64,000 nt of DNA, taken from contig NZ_RCHJ01000003.1 of the NCBI RefSeq assembly GCF_004011805.1, positions 124,001 through 188,000 on the forward strand, in the 5' to 3' direction. This DNA is from Piscinibacter defluvii (GTDB lineage Bacteria; Pseudomonadota; Gammaproteobacteria; Burkholderiales; Burkholderiaceae_C). Below the pieces are notes generated by a model. That model did not search any database. It was given only the letters and a program-made list of their open reading frames with translations, and was not told where the DNA came from. Both the position numbers and the translations under genes were made by a program. This document shows, piece by piece, positions 53,440 through 64,000 of this stretch; the stretch's first letter is position 1, and every line of letters starts with the position of its first letter.

Positions 53440-53930
53440 CCGACATCCAACCCACCCGCGTGCTGCTGGAGTCCCGCAGCGGCTTTCACGACGCGCTGCG
53501 GGCCGCGTTCGCCGAGGCGGCCCGCGTGGGCTGCCGCGAGCTGTTCATCGTCGACGACGACTTCGCCGACTGGCCGCTCAACGAGCGCACCATCGTGGAG
53601 CAGCTGACGCAATGGGCGTCGTCGCATCGCCGCTTCACCGCCATCGCACGCCACTTCGACGAGGTGGCGCGCCGCCATGCGCGCTGGGTCGAATGGCGGC
53701 GCACCTGGGCCCATGTGGTTCATTGCCGCACCAACAACGAGCTCGAGGCGGGGCAGATGCCGACCTTGCTGCTGGCACCCGGATTGACCTCGGTGCGGCT
53801 GTTCGACACCGAGCGCTACCGCGGCGTGGCGACCAACGACCCGGCCGATGCCCTGCGCTGGCGCGAGGACCTTGATGCGGTTTTGCAACGATCCGAAGAG
53901 GCCTTTCCCGCGACGACCCTCGGACTCTAG
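53436..53930 (+). CDS. Conserved hypothetical protein
   Basis: A 164-aa soluble protein. Tryptophans and basic/acidic residues are frequent (DFADWPLNERTIVEQLTQWA, ARWVEWRRTWAHVVHCRT). It has no signal peptide or membrane span, and I do not recognise the family. Its ATG overlaps the roxA stop, so it is translationally coupled and may work with the oxygenase, but that is only context. Confidence 0.7.
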   Translation: MTDIQPTRVLLESRSGFHDALRAAFAEAARVGCRELFIVDDDFADWPLNERTIVEQLTQWASSHRRFTAIARHFDEVARRHARWVEWRRTWAHVVHCRTNNELEAGQMPTLLLAPGLTSVRLFDTERYRGVATNDPADALRWREDLDAVLQRSEEAFPATTLGL

Positions 53931-54086
53931 GGATGACCCTAGGTCGGGATATACTTGAAGGCTGGGCGCCATGGGGCGGTCTCACGACCATCTACCCTCG
54001 GGAGCCTTCGGGGTTGGGCCTCTGTGAACTCGGAGGGTTCCCACAATTGCAACGATTGTTCGACTCTTTGATCTGAGGACACAAGC

Positions 54087-54338
54087 ATGAAGAAGACTGT
54101 TTTGCTCGCTTCTCTGGTGGCCGCTGCTGCGCTGGTCGCTTGCGGCAAGAAGGAAGAAGCTCCGGCCGCCGCGCCGGCTGCCGCCCCGGCCGCCGTCGCC
54201 GACGCCGCGTCGGGCGCTGCTGCCGCCGTCGCCGGCGCCGCCTCGGGTGCTGCCGCCGCCGTCGCCGGCGCCGCTTCGGAAGCCGCCGCCGCCGTGGCCG
54301 GTGCCGCCTCGGCTGCTGCCGACGCAGCCTCGAAGTGA
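54087..54338 (+). CDS. Small alanine-rich repeat lipoprotein
   Basis: An 83-aa protein with a lipoprotein signal peptide (lipobox LVAC, Cys19). After GKKEEAPAAAP it is almost all Ala, Gly, Ser and Val, in four copies of an 11-residue repeat (AASGAAAAVAG type, residues 40-83). The repeats could form a helical or extended stalk in the periplasm. A TATACT box lies 132 bases upstream and a strong terminator follows, so it is a single-gene unit with a long leader. Function unknown. Confidence 0.75.
   Translation: MKKTVLLASLVAAAALVACGKKEEAPAAAPAAAPAAVADAASGAAAAVAGAASGAAAAVAGAASEAAAAVAGAASAAADAASK
54204..54335 (+). repeat. 33-bp tandem repeat in the lipoprotein gene
   Basis: Four 33-bp units encode AASGAAAAVAG, AASGAAAAVAG, AASEAAAAVAG and AASAAADAASK. 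The last is the most diverged. Copy number could vary by slippage or recombination. Confidence 0.75.
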
Positions 54339-54366
54339 TCGCGGCACGGTCTTCCGTGCACCGATG

Positions 54367-54398
54367 AAAGCCGCCCTCCGGGGCGGCTTTCCCTTTTT
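54367..54398 (+). terminator. Intrinsic terminator after the repeat lipoprotein
   Basis: AAAGCCGCCC and GGGCGGCTTT form a 10-bp stem with loop TCCG, then CCC and TTTTT. It can serve the lipoprotein gene and, in the other direction, the MBL gene. Confidence 0.88.
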
Positions 54399-54407
54399 GG
54401 GGACTGC

Positions 54408-55172
54408 TCAGCGCAGCGAGAGCCAGCCGAAGCCGAGGAGCGGATCGGCCACCACGATGTCCTGCGGCGCGCCGCCGCAGGCCGCGGCCAGCGCGGCCCG
54501 GGCGAGTTCGGGCCGGTTGTTCTGCTCGCTCAGGTGCGCGGCAACGACATGGCGCAGCCCGTCGTGCAGCGTGTCGGCCAGGATCTGCGCCGCCGTGTCG
54601 TTGGACAGGTGGCCGAGGCGGCCCCCGATGCGCGCCTTCAGCGAGGCCGGGTAGCGGGAGGCTGCCAGCATCGCCAGGTCGTGGTTGCACTCCAGCAGCA
54701 GCGCCGTGCAGCCCTGCAGCTGCTCGAGCAGGTGCGCTGTGGCGGAGCCCGCATCGGTGAGCAGGCCGAGCCGGCGGGCACCGTCGCTGCAGCACAGCTG
54801 CAGCGGCTCGCCGGCATCGTGGGGCACGGTGTAGGGGAGCAACTGCAGGTCGCCGATGCCGATCGGCTCGCCGTCGCGCGCGAACTGCAGCAGCCCCGGC
54901 AGCTCGGGCGCGCCGATCGCGCGCCAGGTGCCGCGGCTGGTCCACAGCGGCAGGCCTTCGCGGCGCGCCAGCGACAGCGCGCAGCCGACATGGTCGCCAT
55001 GTTCGTGGGTCACGAACACGGCGTCGAGCTGGTGCGCCTGCAGGCCGATGCGGTCCAGGCGGGCGTCGAGCTCGCGCAGCGAGAAGCCGCAGTCGATCAG
55101 CACCCTGCTGCGGCCGGCCTCGACGACGGTGGCGTTGCCGCCGCTGCCGCTGCCGAGGCTGCAGAAGCGCAT
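54408..55172 (-). CDS. MBL-fold metallohydrolase
   Basis: A 254-aa metallo-beta-lactamase-fold hydrolase with the metal motif VTHEHGDHVG, a second histidine in PYTVPHDAGEP, LLTDAGSATAHLLE, and a terminal H in AAHLSEQNN. It resembles the YycJ/PhnP-like group of phosphodiesterases or nucleases. It lies 13 bases after bamC in a dapA-bamC-MBL series that is common in beta-proteobacteria. Substrate unknown. Confidence 0.85.
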   Translation of the reverse strand: MRFCSLGSGSGGNATVVEAGRSRVLIDCGFSLRELDARLDRIGLQAHQLDAVFVTHEHGDHVGCALSLARREGLPLWTSRGTWRAIGAPELPGLLQFARDGEPIGIGDLQLLPYTVPHDAGEPLQLCCSDGARRLGLLTDAGSATAHLLEQLQGCTALLLECNHDLAMLAASRYPASLKARIGGRLGHLSNDTAAQILADTLHDGLRHVVAAHLSEQNNRPELARAALAAACGGAPQDIVVADPLLGFGWLSLR

Positions 55173-55185
55173 GCGCCGCGGCGCG

Positions 55186-56307
55186 TTACTTCAGGTCCTC
55201 GACCAGCAGCGAGACGATGCGTCGGCCGGTCTCGCTGGTCTCCGGCGCGCCCTGGGCCGTCAGCACCGAGACGGTGCTGCGCTCGCCGTCCGCCTTCACG
55301 GCGATGCGGTAGCGCGCCAGCGTCGACACGTTGTCGCTCTTGCCGAAGCTGAACAGCTTCGAGAAGAAGCCTTCGTCGGCCTTCTGCGGCCGGCTCGGAT
55401 CGATGTAGCGCACGAAGTACAGGCCCTGCGCGCGGTCACGGTCCTCGACGGTGAAACCGCTGCGGTCCAGCGCGACGCCGACGCGCCGCCAGGCACGGTC
55501 GAAGCCGTCGTCGACCTGCAGGGCGGCCCCGGGCTGGCCCTGGAGCACGCGCGCACGGGCGCTGACCGGCGCCGGCGCGGCGACGGCGGCCTTGGCCGTC
55601 TCCTCCTTGACGCCCAGGCGCATCATCAGGCGCGCCAGGAACTCCGCCTCCAGCTGCGGATCGGCCGGGCGCGGCTGCCACACGGTGGTCTCCTTCTGCT
55701 GGCTGGAGTAGACCTCCTCCATGCCGCGGTGGGTGACGTAGATCTCGCTGGTGCCGCCGGCCCCGCGCTCGATGCGGGTGCGGAACTTGTCGCGCTCGCT
55801 GGTGGAGTAGAGGAAGTCGATCACCCGGCCCAGCGCGGCGCGCAGCGGGTCCTTGGGCAGCTTGGCCCGGTTCTCGTTCCACTCGGTCTCCATCACGCCG
55901 GCGGCCGGGTCGTCCACCACCAGCGTGAAGCCGCTGTCCTTCCAGAAGGCCTGCAGGCGCGGCCAGAGCTGCTCGGGCGGCGTCGCGGTGACGAGCCAGC
56001 GCTCGTTGCCCTGGCGCTCGAGCCTCACGTCGCCCACCTGCGAGGGCGCCACGTCGCCGTTGCTCTGCACCACCACCGGGGCCGACGCGCCGGCCTGGTA
56101 GGCCGCCGCGCTGATGGCGCCGCCGGACTGCGTGTAGCGCGAGTCGCGCGAGAGCTGGGTCAGGTCCGGCGGCACGTCCAGGGCCGGGCCCTTGGCGGCG
56201 GCGCTGCGGTAGTCGACCTTCTCGCCCGACAGCAGGTTCTCGACCGAGGAGCAGGCGCCCAGCGAGACGGCGGCGGCGAGCAGGAGCAGGGTGGCAGGAC
56301 GGGTCAC
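55186..56307 (-). CDS. bamC: Outer membrane assembly lipoprotein BamC
   Basis: A 373-aa lipoprotein with signal peptide and lipobox LGAC (Cys near residue 17), an unstructured N-terminal segment (VDYRSAAAKGPALDVPPDLTQ, which in BamC binds BamD), then two helix-grip domains (about 95-210 and 240-370). It belongs to the BAM complex that inserts beta-barrel proteins. A GTG start at 56307 is needed to begin at the signal peptide. It follows dapA by 71 bases. Confidence 0.85.
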   Translation of the reverse strand: MTRPATLLLLAAAVSLGACSSVENLLSGEKVDYRSAAAKGPALDVPPDLTQLSRDSRYTQSGGAISAAAYQAGASAPVVVQSNGDVAPSQVGDVRLERQGNERWLVTATPPEQLWPRLQAFWKDSGFTLVVDDPAAGVMETEWNENRAKLPKDPLRAALGRVIDFLYSTSERDKFRTRIERGAGGTSEIYVTHRGMEEVYSSQQKETTVWQPRPADPQLEAEFLARLMMRLGVKEETAKAAVAAPAPVSARARVLQGQPGAALQVDDGFDRAWRRVGVALDRSGFTVEDRDRAQGLYFVRYIDPSRPQKADEGFFSKLFSFGKSDNVSTLARYRIAVKADGERSTVSVLTAQGAPETSETGRRIVSLLVEDLK

Positions 56308-56378
56308 GAAGGGCGTCTCCGGGGCGCGCGGGCGTTCCGCGCGTGCAGCAGGTTCGGGGGTGCGGCGCGCGGCGCCGT

Positions 56379-57260
56379 TCACAGCAGGCCGGCGTCGCGC
56401 AGCGCGCGCTCGACCTTTTCCTGGCCGGCGGGCGTCAGCGGCACGAGCGGCAGGCGCAACGCCCCGCCGATCATGCCCAGCCGCGCCATGGCCCACTTGG
56501 TCGGCGCCGGGCTGGACTCGACGAACAGGCTCTGGTGCAGCGGCAGCAGCTTGAGCTGGATCGCCGCGGCCTCGCGCGCCTGGCCGGCGATGGCGGCCTT
56601 GCACAACTCGTGCATCGCGCGCGGCGCGAGGTTGGCGGTCACGCTGACGTTGCCGTGGCCGCCGAGCAGCATCAGCGCGACCGCGGTGCCGTCGTCGCCC
56701 GAGTAGATGGCGAAGCCCTTGGGCGCCTGCTTGATGAGCCACTGCGCGCGCTCGATGTCGCCGGTGGCTTCCTTGATGCCGACGATGCCCGGCACCTGCG
56801 CCAGGCGCAGCACGGTCTCGTGCTGCATGTCTGCAACCGTGCGGCCGGGCACGTTGTAGAGCACCGTCGGGATGTCCACCGCCTCGGCGATCGCCTTGAA
56901 GTGGCGGTAGATGCCTTCCTGGCTCGGCTTGTTGTAGTAGGGCACGACCGAGAGCGTGCAGTCGGCGCCGACCTTCTTCGCGTAGCGCGTCAGCTCGATG
57001 GCCTCGGCGGTGGAGTTGCCGCCGGTGCCGGCCATGATCGGCACGCGGCCCTTCGCATGCTCGACCGACACGCGGATGATCTCGCAATGCTCCTCGACCG
57101 TGACGGTGGGCGATTCGCCGGTGGTGCCGACGACGCCGACGCAGTCGGTGCCTTCGGCGATGTGCCAGTCGATCAGCTTGCGCAGGCCGTCGTAGTCGAC
57201 GGAGCCGTCGTCGTGCATCGGGGTCACCAGCGCGACGATGCTGCCAGCAATGGGTCTCAT
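56379..57260 (-). CDS. dapA: 4-hydroxy-tetrahydrodipicolinate synthase
   Basis: A 293-aa enzyme that condenses pyruvate with aspartate semialdehyde in lysine and diaminopimelate synthesis. Motifs: [29 protein letters not shown], and the Schiff-base lysine in VGIKEATGD. It begins the dapA-bamC-MBL series, the usual place in this group, which distinguishes it from the DapA-like gene at 26311-27237. Confidence 0.95.
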   Translation of the reverse strand: MRPIAGSIVALVTPMHDDGSVDYDGLRKLIDWHIAEGTDCVGVVGTTGESPTVTVEEHCEIIRVSVEHAKGRVPIMAGTGGNSTAEAIELTRYAKKVGADCTLSVVPYYNKPSQEGIYRHFKAIAEAVDIPTVLYNVPGRTVADMQHETVLRLAQVPGIVGIKEATGDIERAQWLIKQAPKGFAIYSGDDGTAVALMLLGGHGNVSVTANLAPRAMHELCKAAIAGQAREAAAIQLKLLPLHQSLFVESSPAPTKWAMARLGMIGGALRLPLVPLTPAGQEKVERALRDAGLL

Positions 57261-57318
57261 GGGGTCGTCCTTCGGAATCCGCGGATTTTAGCCGGCCGGC
57301 CCGGCGCGCCCGGACCGC

Positions 57319-57864
57319 TCAGAGCGGGCGGCGCACCGGGCCCGCATCGGGGCCCTCGCGCACGGCGGCGATGCGCTGCACGAAGCGCGGCGGCGCGTCG
57401 AGAAAGCCGTCTTCGTAGGCCACGATGCGCAGACCCGCGCAGGCCTGCAGCAGTTCCCCCGGGCGCAGCAGGAACGCCGGATTGGACGGCTTGCCGACCG
57501 TCTCGTTGCCGACGGCAAAGGTCTCGTAGACCAGCACGCCGCCCTCGGCCACGCTCGCCACCACCGTGGGCAGCAGCGCGCGCCAGAGGTAGTTGGTGAC
57601 GATCACCGCGTCGAAGCGCCGGCCGGGCAGGGGCCACGGGCCGCTCTCGACATCCGCCGTGATCATCTCGCCCAGTCCTTCGCTCGCGGCCAGGGCCGCG
57701 GCGTCGCGGTCCACGCCCGTGACGCGGCAGCCGCGCTGCGCGAACCAGCGCAGGTGGCGGCCGTGACCGCAGGCCAGGTCGAGCACCGTCGCGCCCGCGG
57801 GCACCAGGGCAGACCAGCGCTGCACCCAGGGCGAGGGCGCCAGGGCGGCGTGCGGCGTGCTCAC
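57319..57864 (-). CDS. Class I SAM-dependent methyltransferase
   Basis: A 181-aa Rossmann-fold methyltransferase with motif I TVLDLACGHGRHLRWFA and YLWRALLPTVVASVAEGGVLVYETF. It resembles TehB-like or small-molecule methyltransferases. I use the GTG at 57864, which overlaps the stop of the small membrane gene; a GTG five codons upstream is an alternative. Substrate unknown. Confidence 0.8.
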   Translation of the reverse strand: MSTPHAALAPSPWVQRWSALVPAGATVLDLACGHGRHLRWFAQRGCRVTGVDRDAAALAASEGLGEMITADVESGPWPLPGRRFDAVIVTNYLWRALLPTVVASVAEGGVLVYETFAVGNETVGKPSNPAFLLRPGELLQACAGLRIVAYEDGFLDAPPRFVQRIAAVREGPDAGPVRRPL

Positions 57865-57986
57865 TGGAAGCAGGCCCACAACTGGTTGGCGAGCGTCAAG
57901 GCCATGTCGGGCTTCAGGTAGGCCGCGAACACCGCCGCCAGCACCAGCGCGGCGGCGCCGTAGGCGACGAGGCGGCGCGGCGTCAT
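57861..57986 (-). CDS. Tiny single-span membrane protein
   Basis: A 41-aa ORF (MTPRRLVAYGAAALVLAAVF start) with one hydrophobic span and a C-terminal LANQLWACFQ. It sits two bases after the MFS transporter stop and overlaps the methyltransferase start by four bases, so it fits an operon and is likely translated. Family not recognised; it is below common annotation size limits. Confidence 0.55.
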   Translation of the reverse strand: MTPRRLVAYGAAALVLAAVFAAYLKPDMALTLANQLWACFQ

Positions 57987-57988
57987 CC

Positions 57989-59218
57989 TCAGGCGGCGGC
58001 CGGGGCGAGCGAGGGCCGCTCGATGGCGCGTTCCTTGACCGGCAGGTTCACCAGCGCGGCGAAGACGCCCAGCGCCACGGCGATCCACCACACGAGGTCG
58101 TAGCTGCCGGTGCTGTCGTACAGCTTGCCGCCCAGCCACACCCCGAGGAAGCTGCCGACCTGGTGGCTCAGGAACACGAAGCCGCCGAGCATCGACAGGT
58201 ACTGCACGCCGAAGATCTGCGCGATCACCGCGTTGGTCGGCGGCACGGTGGAGAGCCACAGCACGCCCATCACGGCCGAGAACACGTAGATGCTCGCCGG
58301 CGTGAGCGGCGCCATCAGGAAGGCGACGATGGCCACCGAGCGCAGGAAGTAGATGGTCGAGAGGATGTGGCGCTTCGGGTAGCGTGCGCCCAGCGTGCCG
58401 GCCGCGTAGGTGCCGATCACGTTGAACAGGCCGATCAGCGCCAGCGCCGTGGTGGCGACGTTGGGCGACAGGCCGTGGTCCTTCAGGTAGCTCGGCATGT
58501 GCACGCCGATGAACACCACCTGGAAGCCACACACGAAGTAACTCGCCATCAGCAGCTGGAAGCTGCGGTAGCCGAAGGCCTCGCGCAGCGCGGCGCCGAT
58601 GCTCTGGTGATGCGTTGCGGCGTGCGCGGCCTGGGCCGGTTCCTTCAGCCCGTAGGCGAGCGGCACGATCGCCAGCGCCAGCGCGCCGAGCAGGAACAGC
58701 GCCTGCTGCCAGCCGACCCCGCCGATCAGCCAGTTCTCCACCGGCACCATCAGGAACTGGCCGAAGGTGCCGGCCGCCGCGGCCACGCCCATCGCCCAGC
58801 TGCGCTTCTCGGGCGCCACGTTGCGGCCGATCACGCCGTACACCACCGCGTAGGTGGTGCCCGACTGCGCCATGCCCAGCAGCAGGCCGGCGCTGCCGGT
58901 GAAGGCCAGGCCCGAGGTCGAGACGGCCATCAGCACCAGGCCGAGCGCATAGAGCAGGCTGCCGGCCACCAGCACCTTGAAGGCGCCGAATCGATCGGCC
59001 AGCGCCCCCGCGAACGGACCGGCCGCGCCCCAGGCGAGGTTCTGCACGGCGATGGCGAAGGCGAAGGTCTCGCGCGTCCAGCCGCGGTCCATCGTGATCG
59101 GCTGCAGCCACAGGCCGAAGCCGTGGCGGATGCCCATCGAGAGCGTGACGATCATGGCGCCGCACAGCAGCACCTGGGTCATGGAAAGCTTGGGCGCAGA
59201 GGCGGGGGACGCGGGCAT
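57989..59218 (-). CDS. MFS transporter
   Basis: A 409-aa major facilitator with 12 predicted spans; the loop DRFGAFKVLVAGSLLYALG between spans 2 and 3 and the central break near residue 210 are visible. It resembles oxalate/formate- or monocarboxylate-type transporters (OFA/MCT-like). It starts the small operon with the 41-aa gene and the methyltransferase and is divergent from parE with 60 bases between. Substrate unknown. Confidence 0.85.
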   Translation of the reverse strand: MPASPASAPKLSMTQVLLCGAMIVTLSMGIRHGFGLWLQPITMDRGWTRETFAFAIAVQNLAWGAAGPFAGALADRFGAFKVLVAGSLLYALGLVLMAVSTSGLAFTGSAGLLLGMAQSGTTYAVVYGVIGRNVAPEKRSWAMGVAAAAGTFGQFLMVPVENWLIGGVGWQQALFLLGALALAIVPLAYGLKEPAQAAHAATHHQSIGAALREAFGYRSFQLLMASYFVCGFQVVFIGVHMPSYLKDHGLSPNVATTALALIGLFNVIGTYAAGTLGARYPKRHILSTIYFLRSVAIVAFLMAPLTPASIYVFSAVMGVLWLSTVPPTNAVIAQIFGVQYLSMLGGFVFLSHQVGSFLGVWLGGKLYDSTGSYDLVWWIAVALGVFAALVNLPVKERAIERPSLAPAAA

Positions 59219-59264
59219 CCCGGCACTCTAGCCGAAGCCCCGCGGCCCTGCAGGAGGCCGCTCC

Positions 59265-59270
59265 TACAAT
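59265..59270 (+). promoter_or_regulatory. Candidate -10 box of parE
   Basis: TACAAT is eight bases upstream of the ATG; the bases between are CCGCCGCC with no ribosome-binding site. Transcription would start at or next to the start codon. Confidence 0.4.
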
Positions 59271-59278
59271 CCGCCGCC

Positions 59279-61249
<1,971 letters not shown>

Positions 61250-61260
61250 ACGCGCCGGCC

Positions 61261-61758
61261 GTGCGCATCCGTCCGACCATGCTGTCGGACCTGGACTACG
61301 TGCTCTCCGTCGAGCGCGACAGCGCCAACCTGCCGTTCATCACGCCCTGGGAGCGGCCGCAGCACGAGGGCGCGGTGCGCTTCCCGGACTTCCGTCACTT
61401 CATCGTCGAGGCCGGCGCGGCGCTCGCGCCCAGCGGCTTCGTGATCCTGCAAGGCTGCCGCAACCCGAACCGCTCGGTCGAGCTCAAGCGCCTCGTGCTG
61501 CACCCGACGGCGCAGGGCCAGGGCGTCGGGCGGGCCTGCGTGCGCATGCTGGCGCGCATCGCCTTCCGCGACCTCGGCGCGCACCGATTCTGGCTCGACG
61601 TGCGCGGGCGCAACGAGCGCGCCCATGCGCTCTACGCGAGCGAAGGTTTCGTCGAGGAAGGCCGGCTGCGCGAGGCGGTGCGCACCGCCGAGGGCTACGA
61701 CACGCTGATCGTGATGTCGCTGCTGGACCGCGAGCACGCGGCGCTGCCGGCCGGCTGA
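61261..61758 (+). CDS. GNAT family N-acetyltransferase
   Basis: A 165-aa acetyltransferase with LVLHPTAQGQGVGRACVRML for acetyl-CoA and the C-terminal YASEGFVEEGRLREAVRTAEGY typical of RimJ/RimL-like enzymes. A GTG start at 61261, 11 bases after parE, is used because no ATG fits before the conserved RIRPTMLSDLDYV start. Substrate unknown. Confidence 0.82.
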   Translation: MRIRPTMLSDLDYVLSVERDSANLPFITPWERPQHEGAVRFPDFRHFIVEAGAALAPSGFVILQGCRNPNRSVELKRLVLHPTAQGQGVGRACVRMLARIAFRDLGAHRFWLDVRGRNERAHALYASEGFVEEGRLREAVRTAEGYDTLIVMSLLDREHAALPAG

Positions 61759-61771
61759 CCTGCCGCGTCCC

Positions 61772-63238
61772 TCAGCGCAGCCGTGGCAGCCAGCGACTGT
61801 TGGTCAGTGCGCCGTCCACGAGGCGCGCCGCGAGCCGGTCGCACGCGGCCCCGAACTCGGCGCGCAGGCGATCGCCGCCGTCCGAGGTCCACGCACTCAG
61901 CGCCAGCGCTTCGCCGGCATCCTCCAGCACCCGCTGGTCGGCCTCGTCGGCCGGCCCCGGGGCAGCGCCGGCGCGGGTCTTCTGCAGCCGCACGCCGACG
62001 CGCATCTGCACCCGGGGGTCGTCCACCGGTTCGCTCGTGCCGGCGCTGGCGACATGGAACTCGATCGAGGTCACCTGCAACTGCCACACCGCAGCGAATC
62101 CGTCCTCGGCCAGGGCCGCGCGAGCCGAGGCCGGATCCGGCGCGCCGGTCTCGGCTTCATCCACCGCGACCAGCAGGATGCTGCTGCGGTCGTCTGTGCC
62201 GCCCGCCTCGACGGGGGCGATGCGGGTGGCCAGCGACTCGAGCAGCATCCGCTGCGCGAACGTGCCCGTCTCGGTCGCGGGCAGGCCGGCACGCCGCACG
62301 GCCTCCAGGCGCGCGCGCGCCGCGCGGGCCTGCGCGTCGGAGAGTTCCTGCACGGTCCCCCGCACGGCACCGGCCAGGCTGCCAGCCGCCTGGGTGACGA
62401 GCGCCGCCAGGCCGAACGACAGGCCGGCCGGCGGCGACAAGGTGCCGATGCCTTCGCCCGCCCCGAGCAGTTCCTTGGCCACAGCACCCGTGCCCGCCAC
62501 GGCCCCCTTGTCGGCCGAGCCCGGGGGTGGCGCCACGGTCACCCTCGGCACGGCGCGGGGCGTGAGCAGCGCGACGACCCGTGCCGCGTCCTGCGCCGGC
62601 GTGTCCGGGCGCCAGCGCGAGGCGGCCGGCCGGACCCGCGCCCGCAGCTGCTGCGCCAGATCCTGCGCCAGCCCCGGGCTCGGCTGGTCGAGGAACTGGT
62701 CCGCCAGCCATGGATCGGTGCGGAGCACTCGAAGGTAGTCTCGACGCTCTCCACCGTTGCGCCGCTTCAGCACCACGATGCCTCGGTCGAGCAGCGTGAC
62801 CCGCTCGATCTCGTCCAGTCCGATGCGCTGCAGCACGCGGTAGCTGACGCTGAAGCTCCCTGAGCGCGCGATCACCAGCGCATCGCGGGTGAGCACGGCG
62901 GTGCTGGTCTCCTCGCCGAAGAACATGCCGATCGTGCCGCGCCACATGTCCCCCGCCAGGTTCGGCTGCCACCAGCCGTCGTGCCGGGACCAGTGCACCG
63001 CGGCGACCCAGAGGAACTCGGACGGGGCCACGCCGAGCGTGCGCGACAGCTCGGCCGGCAGGCGCGGATCGTTCTTGATCGGCACGGACGAGCAAGCCGC
63101 GAGCCCCAGGCCTGCCAGCCCCAGAAGCAGGGGCAGGAGAACGCGCCGGCCCAGCCCGAGGGCATGGCCACCCCAACGGAAGATCGTACGGCTCGTGATC
63201 GCTGCTCCCTGAGACGGCGGGCTCGGGGATTCGAGCAT
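61772..63238 (-). CDS. Uncharacterised lipoprotein
   Basis: A 488-aa protein with a membrane segment ending in [10 protein letters not shown] (lipobox LAAC, Cys near residue 48), preceded by an unusually long N-terminal region from the ATG at 63238; a later start is possible. The first half has a PH-like or beta-rich look ([20 protein letters not shown] then [12 protein letters not shown]), the second half is Ala-rich helical. I do not recognise the family. It lies opposite to, and between, the parE-GNAT pair and parC. Confidence 0.6.
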   Translation of the reverse strand: MLESPSPPSQGAAITSRTIFRWGGHALGLGRRVLLPLLLGLAGLGLAACSSVPIKNDPRLPAELSRTLGVAPSEFLWVAAVHWSRHDGWWQPNLAGDMWRGTIGMFFGEETSTAVLTRDALVIARSGSFSVSYRVLQRIGLDEIERVTLLDRGIVVLKRRNGGERRDYLRVLRTDPWLADQFLDQPSPGLAQDLAQQLRARVRPAASRWRPDTPAQDAARVVALLTPRAVPRVTVAPPPGSADKGAVAGTGAVAKELLGAGEGIGTLSPPAGLSFGLAALVTQAAGSLAGAVRGTVQELSDAQARAARARLEAVRRAGLPATETGTFAQRMLLESLATRIAPVEAGGTDDRSSILLVAVDEAETGAPDPASARAALAEDGFAAVWQLQVTSIEFHVASAGTSEPVDDPRVQMRVGVRLQKTRAGAAPGPADEADQRVLEDAGEALALSAWTSDGGDRLRAEFGAACDRLAARLVDGALTNSRWLPRLR

Positions 63239-63350
63239 GGCCCTGCGCCGGGCCGATTGCGATCGCTCAAGGCGGCCCGGCGCGTCGGTCGGCGCCGGGG
63301 CGCCTGCCCGCATGGGCCAGAATGGCAGGTTTCCCGTTTCACGCCGCGCC

Positions 63351-64000
63351 ATGAACGACCTGTTCGACCCGCCGCCCGCCGACCCGGCCGACGCCATCGC
63401 GCTCGCGCAGTACGCGGAGCAGGCCTACCTCGAGTACGCGCTGTCGGTCGTCAAGGGCCGCGCGCTGCCGGACGTCTGCGACGGGCAGAAGCCGGTGCAG
63501 CGCCGCATCCTCTACGCGATGGAGCGCATGGGCCTGGCCTTCACCACGGCCTCGGGCCCCAAGGCGGTGAAGAGCGCCCGCGTGGTCGGCGACGTGCTGG
63601 GCAAATACCACCCGCACGGCGACACCGCGGCCTACGACGCGATGGTGCGCATGGCGCAGGAGTTCAGCCAGCGCTATCCGCTCGTGGACGGCCAGGGCAA
63701 CTTCGGCAGCCGCGACGGCGACGGCGCCGCGGCGATGCGCTACACCGAGGCGCGCCTGGCGCCGATCGCGCGGCTGCTGCTGGACGAAATCGACGAAGGC
63801 ACGGTCGACTTCGTCCCCAACTACGACGGCTCCGAGCGCGAGCCGAAGCAACTGCCCGCGCGCCTGCCCTTCGTGCTGCTCAACGGCGCGAGCGGCATCG
63901 CCGTGGGTCTCGCCACCGAGGTGCCGAGCCACAACCTGCGCGAGGTGGCGGCGGCGGCCGTCGCGCTGATCCGCGACGACAAGCTCGGCGACGAGGCACT
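63351..64000 (+). CDS. parC: DNA topoisomerase IV subunit A (3' partial)
   Basis: The first 216 residues are in the window. The winged-helix region is clear: [41 protein letters not shown], and the catalytic tyrosine in [11 protein letters not shown]. The quinolone-resistance positions read T and D in [10 protein letters not shown], where E. coli ParC has S80 and E84; this may be the normal state of this lineage. It forms topoisomerase IV with the ParE encoded upstream. Confidence 0.94.
   Translation, partial: MNDLFDPPPADPADAIALAQYAEQAYLEYALSVVKGRALPDVCDGQKPVQRRILYAMERMGLAFTTASGPKAVKSARVVGDVLGKYHPHGDTAAYDAMVRMAQEFSQRYPLVDGQGNFGSRDGDGAAAMRYTEARLAPIARLLLDEIDEGTVDFVPNYDGSEREPKQLPARLPFVLLNGASGIAVGLATEVPSHNLREVAAAAVALIRDDKLGDEA

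Overview
The window is a high-GC chromosomal segment from a betaproteobacterium. The gene content (TRAP and ABC uptake operons for organic acids and polyamine-like compounds, a pcm-rhodanese-tolC order, a dapA-bamC-MBL order, divided parE/parC) and the GC-rich intergenic repeats fit Burkholderiales, probably the Rubrivivax/Leptothrix/Ideonella side. This placement is inference from gene order and codon use, not from a marker gene search.

Region 1 (1-5883, + strand) is a catabolic operon. A TRAP transporter is followed by type II dehydroquinase, a shikimate/quinate dehydrogenase, a two-domain VOC protein and a TIM-barrel isomerase. Together they would import quinate/shikimate and convert it to protocatechuate; the last two genes look like the two halves of the fused QuiC dehydroshikimate dehydratase. 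A small DUF2061 gene with a Fur-like box and an uncharacterised membrane-anchored protein follow.

Region 2 (7726-15147, - strand) is an efflux operon: TetR regulator with a perfect operator palindrome, membrane fusion protein, RND pump, then pcm, a rhodanese and TolC. Region 3 (15221-18889) holds a DUF1439 lipoprotein, uppP, trmB and a PBP4-type peptidase. Region 4 (18890-22487, - strand) is a short ethanolamine operon (permease, eutB, eutC). Region 5 (22583-27963, - strand) is a second TRAP cluster with a GntR regulator, a DapA-like aldolase/lyase and a ribokinase-family kinase, of unknown substrate.

Region 6 (28025-31037) is the most striking locus. A tRNA-Gly(CCC) gene is split inside its anticodon stem by a complete 2,892-nt group II intron. 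The intron has a GTGCG 5' end, a six-base EBS1-IBS1 match in a hairpin loop, a canonical domain V, and a bulged branch-point A seven bases from the 3' end. Domain IV, bounded by a basal stem that can be drawn from the sequence, carries three items: a complete second tRNA-Gly(CCC), the reverse transcriptase/maturase/HNH gene, and a 63-aa ORF. The intron therefore brings an intact replacement for the tRNA it interrupts, and the interrupted copy has a C-U mismatch in its anticodon stem.

Region 7 (31065-33123) has a degenerate GGDEF-like protein and a coiled-coil protein. Region 8 (33128-42836) is a GABA/guanidino-compound cluster: gabD, an agmatinase-family ureohydrolase, an ABC importer and gabT, with a divergent GabR-like MocR regulator. 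Region 9 (42934-53930) has alaS, a GNAT enzyme, an RTX protein, a 269-bp inverted-repeat element, a YbdK-type ligase, a CPA2 antiporter, coaBC-dut, an SlyD-type isomerase, and the RoxA-like ribosomal oxygenase. Region 10 (54087-64000) has an alanine-rich repeat lipoprotein, an MBL hydrolase, bamC, dapA, a small operon with an MFS transporter, parE, a GNAT enzyme, a lipoprotein and the start of parC.
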